Assembly (NCBI GenBank): GCA_030950375.1
Contig: JAUZRN010000019.1
Coordinates: 62,001 to 126,000 of the forward strand
DNA: 64,000 nucleotides
Direction: 5' to 3'
Origin: Rhodothermus sp.
GTDB taxonomy: Bacteria > Bacteroidota > Rhodothermia > Rhodothermales > Rhodothermaceae
Shown here: piece after piece, positions 46,598 through 54,301 of the stretch
How the letters are laid out: every line of letters starts with the position of its first letter
Position numbering within the stretch: the stretch's first letter is position 1
Notes under the pieces: model-generated
Databases searched by the model: none
What the model was told of the DNA's origin: nothing
The model's input: the letters and a program-made list of their open reading frames with translations, nothing else
Made by a program: the position numbers and the translations under genes

Positions 46598-47959
46598 ATG
46601 CTCATGCCATCCCTCATGCTGCTCCTGAGTGGCTGGGTAACCGTGACCCCCGTATATTCGGACACATTACGCGTGCAACTGTTTGCGCAGTTTCCACTGG
46701 ATGTGCTGGTGTTGGAGCCGACCGGCGCCGATGCCTGGCTGTTTGCCGAAGATTACACCCAGCCACTACTTCGCCTGCGTGCCGGGACTACCCTGCGGGT
46801 TGACCGTCGAAGCAACGAACTTCGCCTGCGCACCTCCGACCGAACCCTCTTTGCGCGCTGGATTCGCATCTATCCGGAAGCCGGCGGCTATCTGCAGGTA
46901 AGCGCCCGACGTCCCGGCCAGACCGTCGGGCCCTTCACCTATCCCGGATGGCTCTGCATTGCTCCTGCAGCCGACGGCCTGCAGATCCTCAACTACGTTG
47001 CGCTCGAAGATTACGTGGCGGCTGTGCTGGCTCGTGAACATCACTTCAATGACCTGGAGAGTTCCAAAGCGCTGGCTGTGGCCATCCGCACCTATACGCT
47101 GCATCGCCTGCAGACGCTCGCTATATTGTCAGATCATGCAGCTCACCAGATGTACGAAGGCATCGATCGCATCACCCCGCTGATTCGCGAAGCCGTAGCA
47201 CAAACCCGTGGCGAGGTGCTGACCTACCAGGGCGAGCTGATAGAAGCCGTCTATTTCGCCTCCAGCGGGGGCCACACGGCGAACAATGAAGACGTGTGGA
47301 ACGGCACCCCGCGCCCTTATCTGCGGGGCCAGCCCGATCCGTACGACCGCAACACTCCCTACCACCACTGGACCGCATCGATTCCACGTGACCGTCTACT
47401 GGACGCACTCTCGCGTGAATATGGCACCCGCATCACTGGCTTCCGAGTAGGACGCCGTAGTCCTGACGGTCGTGTGGCTACCATCGAATTGCTTCGCGAA
47501 CGCGGCGAGCCCCTCTCCATGCGCGCCAATGCATTTCGGCTCCTGGTCAACGCTCATTTCGGACGCCATACGCTTCGCAGCACGTTTTTCGAAGTACGCC
47601 GCCAGGGTAATACCTACCTCTTCGAAGGTAAAGGCTTCGGGCACGGCGTAGGACTCAGTCAGTACGGTGCACGGGAGATGTCACGCCAGGGCTATACATA
47701 CCGCGACATTCTGGCTTTCTACTATCCGGGCACCGAGCTGAGCCGCTATGAAGCAGGGACGCTGCTGGCGGCTACCCAACTGCCGTCGCCAGCTCAAACC
47801 GAAGCTGCAGACTTTCGGCCGCCAGCGCAGACAGCACCTGTGACTCCCGCAGCGGCCGAGCCTACCCTCAACATGCCCCGCTCCGCGGTAACCATCGGCT
47901 GGAGTGCGCCCTCTATTCGCCACGCTGATCGTTCCTCACAACGCCGAATTGGCTGGTGA
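46598..47959 (+). CDS. SpoIID/LytB-domain protein, probable peptidoglycan lytic transglycosylase
   Basis: This 453-residue exported protein has a signal-like N-terminus and a SpoIID/LytB domain from about 130 to 390: ALEDYVAAVLAREHHFND, SKALAVAIRTYTLHRL, VYFASSGGHTANNEDVW, and FEGKGFGHGVGLSQYGAREM with the metal/catalytic-type GHG box. SpoIID enzymes cut denuded glycan strands during sporulation in Firmicutes; LytB-like members outside that group remodel wall during growth. The usual glutamate region (xGExP) reads AREHH here, so catalysis may differ. The Pro/Ala-rich C-terminal tail is likely unstructured. It lies 3 bases after the response regulator. Confidence 0.9.
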   Translation: MLMPSLMLLLSGWVTVTPVYSDTLRVQLFAQFPLDVLVLEPTGADAWLFAEDYTQPLLRLRAGTTLRVDRRSNELRLRTSDRTLFARWIRIYPEAGGYLQVSARRPGQTVGPFTYPGWLCIAPAADGLQILNYVALEDYVAAVLAREHHFNDLESSKALAVAIRTYTLHRLQTLAILSDHAAHQMYEGIDRITPLIREAVAQTRGEVLTYQGELIEAVYFASSGGHTANNEDVWNGTPRPYLRGQPDPYDRNTPYHHWTASIPRDRLLDALSREYGTRITGFRVGRRSPDGRVATIELLRERGEPLSMRANAFRLLVNAHFGRHTLRSTFFEVRRQGNTYLFEGKGFGHGVGLSQYGAREMSRQGYTYRDILAFYYPGTELSRYEAGTLLAATQLPSPAQTEAADFRPPAQTAPVTPAAAEPTLNMPRSAVTIGWSAPSIRHADRSSQRRIGW

Positions 47960-47961
47960 CC

Positions 47962-49998
47962 ATGCAGTCGGTTTTGTTGCTCACGTTGGGTATCGGGATG
48001 CTGGCATGGACGGCTCAGGGCCAGACGCCCCGCACGGCCCCTCATACTGCGGAGGACAGCCTCACGGTCTTTCAGCTTCCACCCGTGCTGGTAGAAGCCA
48101 CCCGTGGATTCACGGCGCCCTGGGGCGAGGCGTTACCCCTGCTCACGTTGCGACGGTCGCCGCTCGAAGTGCATTTTCGTCCAGCACTGACGCTGACGGA
48201 GACGTTACGTGACCTGCCTGGCCTCTGGCTGGCCGACCGCCAGAACTATGCGCTGGGGGAACGAGTGCTCGTGCGCAGTGCAGGCTGGCAGGCAGCCTTT
48301 GGGGTGCGCGGCGTGCAGGTTGTACTCGATGGCGTTCCGCTGACCATGCCTGACGGGCAGGCCGTCCTCGATCCAGTCGATCCTGCTTTCGTGCGTCGTG
48401 CTGAGCTGCTGCGCGGCCCGGCTGCACTTTTCTGGGGGAATGGCAGTGGTGGTGCGCTGGTGCTTTCGACCTGGCCCGAACCACCCCGCCCGGGCTTTTC
48501 CCTACGCCTGCTTAGCGGCAGCTACGGCCTGCGTCGAGCAGGAGGCGAAGTCGTATGGCGTGCCGGACCGCATGTGCTGGCCATTCGCGCCTCCCACTTC
48601 GCACAGCAAGGCTATCGCGCACACAGCCGCGTCCGCCTCAGCCGCCTTGGTCTGCAGGCCGGCCTACGGGTAAATACTCAGACGCACCTGCGGCTGACCC
48701 TGGCTGGATCCGCCCTGGATGCCCGTCATCCCGGTGCACTGAGCGCCGACGAGCTGGCCCGCGATCCACGTCAGGCCAGCGCCCGCTATGTAGCCACCCG
48801 TGCCGGCAAAGTAAGTCGGCAGCTTCAGCTCGGTACCACCTTCGTACACCGGCTCCCGACAAGCTGGCTTACACTGACCACGTTCGCCCTGATCCGGCAC
48901 CTGGACAATCCCCTGCCCTTCGCCTATATTCGCCTGCGCCGGCAGGCAGCCGGTCTACGCACTACCTGGACGCACAGCCATGGCCCCTGGCGTACGGCCC
49001 TGGGCCTCGACCTCACGCTACAAAACGACAATCGCCAGAACTTCCCCAACCAGAACGGCACACCGGGCGTCACGCGACTGCGGGACCAACGCGAACGCGT
49101 CAGCGAAATGGCCCTGTTCGGTCTGGTCCAACGCACCGTCACGTCGCGTCTGCAGGCCCTGGTTGGTTTACGCCTGAGCTATCTGCACTTCACACTGAGC
49201 GATTACCTGCTTGTCAATGGTGATCAGTCCGGCCGCCGTACCTTCCGTATCTGGACCCCCACGCTTGGTCTGGTCTATTCTCCCAGCGCAACCATGCAAC
49301 TTTTTGCCACACTGGGCACCGCCTTCGAGTCGCCTACCACAACCGAACTGGTCAACCGCCCTGACGGACAGGGCGGGTTCAACCCGGATCTGGCCCCGCA
49401 ATATCTCTACGGCCTTGAGCTGGGCGTTCGCCAACAGAATACAGTGCTTCAGGCCGAGCTGACGCTGTTCTACCAGTGGGTTCGCGGTCGCATTCTGCCC
49501 TTCCAGCTCGAAGGCGACGGCCGCACCTTTTATCGCAATGCCGGCCGTACCCGGCAGTATGGACTCGAAGCCTGGCTACAGGTGCGTCCAACGCCTGCAG
49601 TGCAGCTACGGCTGGCCTACACAAACGCCCGCTTTCGCTTTGAAGAACCTGCCCTCCGAGGCAACCAGCTACCCGGCCTACCCGGGCACCGTCTGGCATG
49701 GACGCTTCAATATCAAGCAGGTCCCCTCTGGCTGGAAATAACCGGCATCACGGTGGGCCCCAGCTATGCCGATGATGCCAACACCGTCCGCGTAAGCGGC
49801 TACATGACACTGGATCTCACTGCAGGGCTGGCCCATTCGCTGCTGGCTGGTTTCGAGGTGCGCCCATTCATCTCCGTCCAGAATATACTGGATCGACGCT
49901 ATGTGGGCTCGGTAGTCGTCAACGCCGGGAGTGGTCGCTATTTTGAACCGGCGGCTGGCCGCAGCGTTCGTTTCGGGCTGAACTTAGGCATTCCTTGA
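47962..49998 (+). CDS. TonB-dependent outer membrane receptor
   Basis: This protein of about 678 residues has a signal peptide (MQSVLLLTLGIGMLAWTAQG), a plug domain (about 60-165; ALTLTETLRDLPGLWLADR, VRSAGWQAAFGVRGVQVVLDG, RRAELLRGPAALFWGNGSGGAL in outline) and a 22-strand barrel (GTAFESPTTTELVNRPDGQGGFNPDLAPQYLYGLELGVR region is typical). It is a siderophore/vitamin-type receptor rather than SusC-type: there is no regulatory beta domain. A GTG at 47956 overlapping the previous stop is an alternative start. Substrate unknown. It lies inside the five-gene envelope operon. Confidence 0.93.
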   Translation: MQSVLLLTLGIGMLAWTAQGQTPRTAPHTAEDSLTVFQLPPVLVEATRGFTAPWGEALPLLTLRRSPLEVHFRPALTLTETLRDLPGLWLADRQNYALGERVLVRSAGWQAAFGVRGVQVVLDGVPLTMPDGQAVLDPVDPAFVRRAELLRGPAALFWGNGSGGALVLSTWPEPPRPGFSLRLLSGSYGLRRAGGEVVWRAGPHVLAIRASHFAQQGYRAHSRVRLSRLGLQAGLRVNTQTHLRLTLAGSALDARHPGALSADELARDPRQASARYVATRAGKVSRQLQLGTTFVHRLPTSWLTLTTFALIRHLDNPLPFAYIRLRRQAAGLRTTWTHSHGPWRTALGLDLTLQNDNRQNFPNQNGTPGVTRLRDQRERVSEMALFGLVQRTVTSRLQALVGLRLSYLHFTLSDYLLVNGDQSGRRTFRIWTPTLGLVYSPSATMQLFATLGTAFESPTTTELVNRPDGQGGFNPDLAPQYLYGLELGVRQQNTVLQAELTLFYQWVRGRILPFQLEGDGRTFYRNAGRTRQYGLEAWLQVRPTPAVQLRLAYTNARFRFEEPALRGNQLPGLPGHRLAWTLQYQAGPLWLEITGITVGPSYADDANTVRVSGYMTLDLTAGLAHSLLAGFEVRPFISVQNILDRRYVGSVVVNAGSGRYFEPAAGRSVRFGLNLGIP

Positions 49999-50002
49999 AG
50001 CA

Positions 50003-50608
50003 ATGGGCAAACCCAAAAAAACACAGGCCGGGGTGCTTCCCATTCGCCATCGCAGTGGCCAGATTGAAGTACTGCTGGTCACTTCACGTACGGTAAACCG
50101 CTGGATCCTTCCCAAAGGAAACGTCAGGCGGCACCAGTCGCCGATGGAGGCGGCCCGCCGCGAAGCCTATGAAGAGGCAGGTGTCCGTGGATACATTGAC
50201 CCTGAGCCCCTGGGTTGCTACCTGCATGGCCGTCCGGGCGATCAGCGCTGGGTAGAGGTCTACCTGATGAGGGTGGACGAGGAGCTGGACCACTGGCCTG
50301 AGCAGCATGAACGCACCCGCCGCTGGATGTCGCTGCAAGAAGCCCGCCAGGTGATCTACGAAGACGGCCTCCGCACGCTACTTGACCGCCTCCCCGACGA
50401 ACTGACCCGTCGCAGGCACGGGCGTAAGTTGAGTCCTCGGGCCTCCCGCCTGTTGGTGGTGCTCTTGCTGCTGGCCTCGCTGGCCCTGGCTTTTGGGGGT
50501 ACATACTATCTGGCCCGTCTGCTTGCCCGCCCCGAAGTGCAGCAACGCCTGCAGGAGCTCCAGCACGAAACCGAAGCTGCACCCTCGACCGACGCGATGC
50601 GTTTTTAA
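50003..50608 (+). CDS. NUDIX hydrolase with C-terminal membrane anchor
   Basis: This 201-residue protein has a NUDIX domain in residues 1-130. The start KTQAGVLPIRHRSGQIEVLLVTS and the box PKGNVRRHQSPMEAARREA...EEAGV resemble diphosphoinositol-polyphosphate/diadenosine hydrolases; the first glutamate of the consensus is Gln here, while REAYEEAGV is intact. Residues about 147-172 are a hydrophobic span (ASRLLVVLLLLASLALAFGG), and a short tail follows. A membrane-held NUDIX enzyme is uncommon. It starts 4 bases after the TonB receptor gene and ends the operon. Confidence 0.88.
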   Translation: MGKPKKTQAGVLPIRHRSGQIEVLLVTSRTVNRWILPKGNVRRHQSPMEAARREAYEEAGVRGYIDPEPLGCYLHGRPGDQRWVEVYLMRVDEELDHWPEQHERTRRWMSLQEARQVIYEDGLRTLLDRLPDELTRRRHGRKLSPRASRLLVVLLLLASLALAFGGTYYLARLLARPEVQQRLQELQHETEAAPSTDAMRF

Positions 50609-50711
50609 CAGGCGCTCGTTGCAGAATTCACGCGAGCCAAACGACGCACGCCGGCGGGCGTTGTAGTTTCCGGAAGTTTTTCCTGTCAGAAAAACAACCG
50701 GTTAAGACCCC

Positions 50712-52169
50712 ATGCATCAACCTCAGGAAAAATATCGCATCACAATTGCTTACGGCGACGGCATCGGTCCGGAAATCATGCGCGCCACGCTGGCCGTGCT
50801 TGAAGCCGCTGGAGCCCCGCTGGAATACGACGTGATTGAAATCGGCGAAAAAGTCTATCGGAAGGGCGTCACCTCTGGTATCCCGGACGAGGCCTGGAGC
50901 GTTCTGCGCCGCAATCGAATTTTTTTGAAAGCGCCGATCACCACGCCCCAGGGAGGTGGCTATAAAAGTCTGAATGTAACAATCCGCAAGGCCCTGGGCC
51001 TGTTTGCCAATATTCGTCCTACCAAATCCCTTCACCCATACGTCGAGACGCCTTACCCGGATATCGACCTGGTGATCGTCCGTGAAAACGAAGAAGACCT
51101 GTATGCGGCGATTGAACATCGCCAGACGACCGAGGTCGTGCAGGCCCTCAAGCTGGTCACCCGGCCGGGTAGCGAAGGCATCATTCGCTACGCTTTCGAA
51201 TACGCCCGGGCTTATGGCCGTCGCAAGGTCACCTGTATGTCAAAGGACAACATCCTCAAGATGACCGACGGCCTGTTCCACAGGATCTTCGACGAGATCG
51301 CCGCCGAATATCCGGACATTGAAGCTGAGCATCGCATCATCGATATCGGTGCTGCGCTGGTGGCGGCCCGTCCGGAAACGCTCGATGTAATCGTCACCCT
51401 GAACCTTTACGGAGATATCCTGTCGGATATTGCCGCGCAGGTGGCTGGTTCGGTAGGGCTGGGTGGTTCGGCTAACGTAGGCACACACGCTGCTATGTTT
51501 GAGGCCATTCATGGATCAGCGCCCGACATAGCGGGCAAGGACATCGCCAACCCGTCGGGTCTACTCAATGCTGCTGTCATGATGCTCGTCCACCTGGGAC
51601 TGGCCGATGTTGCTGCCCGTATTGAAAACGCCTGGCTACGTACGATTGAGGATGGCATACACACAGCCGACATTTATCGCCCCGGTAAGAGCAAGCAGAA
51701 GGTAGGCACCCAGGCTTTTGCCGAGGCAATCATTGCCCGGCTGGGCCAGCAACCCCAGCATTTGAAGCCCGTGCATTTCCGCAAGCCAGGCGTCACTGTG
51801 GCGATTCGTCCCACTCCACGCCAGCCCAAACAGCTGGTGGGCGTAGATGTGTTTATCGACTGGGACGAGGACGGACGCGATCCGAACGTGCTGGGCCGCA
51901 AACTGGAGGCCCTGACCGGCGAGGCCTTCCGCCTACGCGTGATTACCAATCGGGGCGTCAAGGTCTATCCCGGCGGCCTGCCCGAAACGTTCTGCACAGA
52001 CCACTGGCGCTGTCGTTTCGTTGCGGCCAAGGAAACGGGCACCGTAACGCCTACCCAGGTGCTGGAGCTGCTCCGCCGCATTCATGAAGCTGGATTGACG
52101 TTCATTAAAACCGAACATCTCTACATGTTCGATGGCCAGCTCGGCTACTCCCTTGCTCAGGCAGAGTAG
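50712..52169 (+). CDS. icd: NADP-dependent isocitrate dehydrogenase with C-terminal extension
   Basis: This 485-residue enzyme oxidises isocitrate to 2-oxoglutarate in the TCA cycle. Seen are ITIAYGDGIGPEIMRATLAVLE in outline, KAPITTPQGGGYKSLNVTIRKALGLFAN in outline (substrate serine in KSLN), RENEEDLYAAIEHRQT and HGSAPDIAGKDIANPSGLL. About 140 residues beyond the core (from VAIRPTPRQPKQLVGVDVFIDWDE) form an extra domain, as in Thermus-type and alphaproteobacterial-type enzymes. This is the branch point with the glyoxylate shunt, whose malate synthase is encoded in this window. Terminator at 52211. Confidence 0.93.
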   Translation: MHQPQEKYRITIAYGDGIGPEIMRATLAVLEAAGAPLEYDVIEIGEKVYRKGVTSGIPDEAWSVLRRNRIFLKAPITTPQGGGYKSLNVTIRKALGLFANIRPTKSLHPYVETPYPDIDLVIVRENEEDLYAAIEHRQTTEVVQALKLVTRPGSEGIIRYAFEYARAYGRRKVTCMSKDNILKMTDGLFHRIFDEIAAEYPDIEAEHRIIDIGAALVAARPETLDVIVTLNLYGDILSDIAAQVAGSVGLGGSANVGTHAAMFEAIHGSAPDIAGKDIANPSGLLNAAVMMLVHLGLADVAARIENAWLRTIEDGIHTADIYRPGKSKQKVGTQAFAEAIIARLGQQPQHLKPVHFRKPGVTVAIRPTPRQPKQLVGVDVFIDWDEDGRDPNVLGRKLEALTGEAFRLRVITNRGVKVYPGGLPETFCTDHWRCRFVAAKETGTVTPTQVLELLRRIHEAGLTFIKTEHLYMFDGQLGYSLAQAE

Positions 52170-52210
52170 TCAATTACCCCGCATACCTTGCATCTGCTCG
52201 AACTGCGACG

Positions 52211-52262
52211 TCCCGGACCCACACCTATGCTCCAGCGTACACTCTGGGTCCGGGATTTTTTT
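52211..52262 (+). terminator. Intrinsic terminator after icd
   Basis: An 11-bp stem (TCCCGGACCCA at 52211-52221 with TGGGTCCGGGA at 52245-52255) encloses 23 bases and is followed by seven T residues. It sits just before dnaG, whose start at 52287 is 25 bases downstream. Confidence 0.82.
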
Positions 52263-52286
52263 CTTTTGCGCTACTGCCCCACAATC

Positions 52287-54146
52287 ATGCGTATCCCGGA
52301 GGAAACCATCGAAGCCATCCGGGCGGCCGTCGATATCGTCGAGGTCGTGGGAGAGTACGTATCGCTGCGACGTCGCGGCGCCAACTGGTTCGGGCTCTGT
52401 CCGTTTCACGAAGAAAAGACGCCATCTTTCAGCGTCAATCCTCGCCTGGGCATTTTCAAGTGCTTTGGCTGCGGCGTCGGAGGGGACGTGTTTGCCTTCA
52501 TTCAGCAGATCGAAGGGGTGAACTTTGCAGAGGCGGTACACATGCTGGCCGAGCGGGCGGGCATTCCGATTGCTGAAAGGGAAGCCGAAGCCGACGATCC
52601 AAGGCCGGCCCTTTACCACGCCCTGCGCTTCGCCGCTCGTTTCTACTTTGAGCAGTTAAGCCATCCTGAAACGGGTCGAGCGGCCCGTGCCTATCTGAAG
52701 CATCGGGGCATTCAGCCGGAATCCGTCCGCTACTTCGGCCTGGGGTACGCGCCCGATGCCTGGGATGCTCTGCTGCAGGCAGCCACCGCGGCCGGTCTCC
52801 GTCCCGACGTACTCGAACAGGCGGGACTGGTGCTTCCCCGCCGGGAGCGTGGAGGCTACTACGACCGCTTCCGTCACCGACTCATGTTTCCCATCTTCTC
52901 GCACACAGGCCGCGTGGTTGGCTTTGGCGGGCGCCTCCTGGCGTCCAATGCGGAACAACCCAAGTACATCAACACCCCGGAAACCCCGGTCTACCATAAA
53001 GGGCGCATTCTCTACGGCCTGTATCAAGCACGTCAGGCACTTCGAGACCGGGGCGAAGCCATTCTGGTTGAAGGCTACACCGATGTCATTACGCTGCACC
53101 AGGCCGGCATCACGCACGTGGTAGCCACCGGCGGTACAGCGCTCACGCCCGACCAGGTGCGTCTACTGGCACGCTATGTGCGCCGTGTGGTATTGCTCTA
53201 CGATGCCGATACAGCCGGCCAGCAGGCCACCCTGCGCAGCATTGAGCTGTTTCTCGAGCGGGGGTTGAGCGTTTATGTCGTCCCCCTGCCGCCAGGCGAG
53301 GATCCCGACTCGTTCGTGCGCGCACAGGGTGCGCGTGCCTTTCAGGTGTACCTGCAACGCCACCGCCACGATTTCGTCACGTTCTATTATGAGTGGGCCC
53401 GGCAGCTGGGCCAGCTCGACACTCCCGAAGATGAAGCCGAGGTAGCTCGCACGATCATAAAAGCTATCGGGCGCCTCCCCGATCCGCTACTGCGCGAGCC
53501 ATACGTGCGCCGCGCGGCCGAGCTGCTTCGCATCGAGCCAGTACGCCTCCTGGAGATTCTGGAAGCCCAGACGAGCTCGCCTGCCCCCACCAAACTCTCG
53601 ACTCCCCCGGCTCGCCCCACCCCTCCACCAACCACATCCACGTGGCATGAAGCCGAGCGCCTGCTCGTGCGCCTGATGCTGGAAGAAGGCAAAGCCATGG
53701 TTGGCTTCGTCCTGGGCCATATGGCCCTGGAAGAATTCACCGAAGGACCTCCACGTCAACTGATCGCCCGCCTGCTTGAGCAGTATGAGGAAGGTACCAT
53801 CAATGCACAACCCTTCCTGGAGGGCCACTACGGTCCAGATTTGCAACGCCTGACCATCGAGGCCCTTATGGAGCCCTACGAACCCTCCCAGAACTGGGAG
53901 CGCAAAGGCATTGCGGTTCCCCGCCTGCGCGACCGGGCCTACGAAGCAGCTGTTGATGCTATGATGCGCCTTAAACTTCAGCGCATTGACGAACTCATTC
54001 ACCAGCTCAAAAAAGAACAGCTACACGCTCGCCACAATGAAACGCGCCTTCGGGAAATCATGACCCGTCTGAACCATATCCTGCAGCTGCGTCGCCAGAT
54101 CGAACGCCGCACTTTCCTCAATCCAGAGCTCCTGCCAGACTCCTGA
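52287..54146 (+). CDS. dnaG: DNA primase
   Basis: From ATG 52287 (MRIPEETIEAIRAAVDIVEVV) this is a 619-residue primase. The CHC2 zinc finger is GLCPFHEEKTPSFSVNPRLG and FKCFGCGVGGDVF. The TOPRIM domain shows AILVEGYTDVITLHQAGI, VVATGGTALTPDQ and VVLLYDADTAGQQAT with the acidic catalytic set. The C-terminal helicase-interacting part is present. It makes RNA primers for replication. A longer frame starting at 52188 runs across the icd terminator and is not used. No rpsU or rpoD is next to it. Confidence 0.97.
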   Translation: MRIPEETIEAIRAAVDIVEVVGEYVSLRRRGANWFGLCPFHEEKTPSFSVNPRLGIFKCFGCGVGGDVFAFIQQIEGVNFAEAVHMLAERAGIPIAEREAEADDPRPALYHALRFAARFYFEQLSHPETGRAARAYLKHRGIQPESVRYFGLGYAPDAWDALLQAATAAGLRPDVLEQAGLVLPRRERGGYYDRFRHRLMFPIFSHTGRVVGFGGRLLASNAEQPKYINTPETPVYHKGRILYGLYQARQALRDRGEAILVEGYTDVITLHQAGITHVVATGGTALTPDQVRLLARYVRRVVLLYDADTAGQQATLRSIELFLERGLSVYVVPLPPGEDPDSFVRAQGARAFQVYLQRHRHDFVTFYYEWARQLGQLDTPEDEAEVARTIIKAIGRLPDPLLREPYVRRAAELLRIEPVRLLEILEAQTSSPAPTKLSTPPARPTPPPTTSTWHEAERLLVRLMLEEGKAMVGFVLGHMALEEFTEGPPRQLIARLLEQYEEGTINAQPFLEGHYGPDLQRLTIEALMEPYEPSQNWERKGIAVPRLRDRAYEAAVDAMMRLKLQRIDELIHQLKKEQLHARHNETRLREIMTRLNHILQLRRQIERRTFLNPELLPDS

Positions 54147-54176
54147 TCGGTGCGTCAGAAGCGTATCAGGCTTTTT
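54142..54176 (+). terminator. Probable terminator after dnaG
   Basis: A 6-bp stem (CCTGAT at 54142-54147 with ATCAGG at 54165-54170) that overlaps the dnaG stop codon is followed by CTTTTT. The loop is 17 bases, so it is weaker than others in this window. Confidence 0.5.
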
Positions 54177-54238
54177 CCTTTCCTACTTAGCCTCTGATCG
54201 ACGGTTCTTGCACCTTTAAGTCGCAATGTTCAGCAGCT

Positions 54239-54264
54239 GTTTGCAATCCATCTTTTCTGCAAAC
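54239..54264 (+). promoter_or_regulatory. Inverted repeat upstream of the T9SS cargo gene
   Basis: GTTTGCA (54239-54245) and TGCAAAC (54258-54264) form a perfect 7-bp inverted repeat with a 12-base spacer, 38 bases before the cargo gene's ATG. It could be an operator or an RNA hairpin in the leader. Confidence 0.35.
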
Positions 54265-54301
54265 GGCTCATTGCGTCGACAACTTCAATCGCAGTCAGGT
54301 C

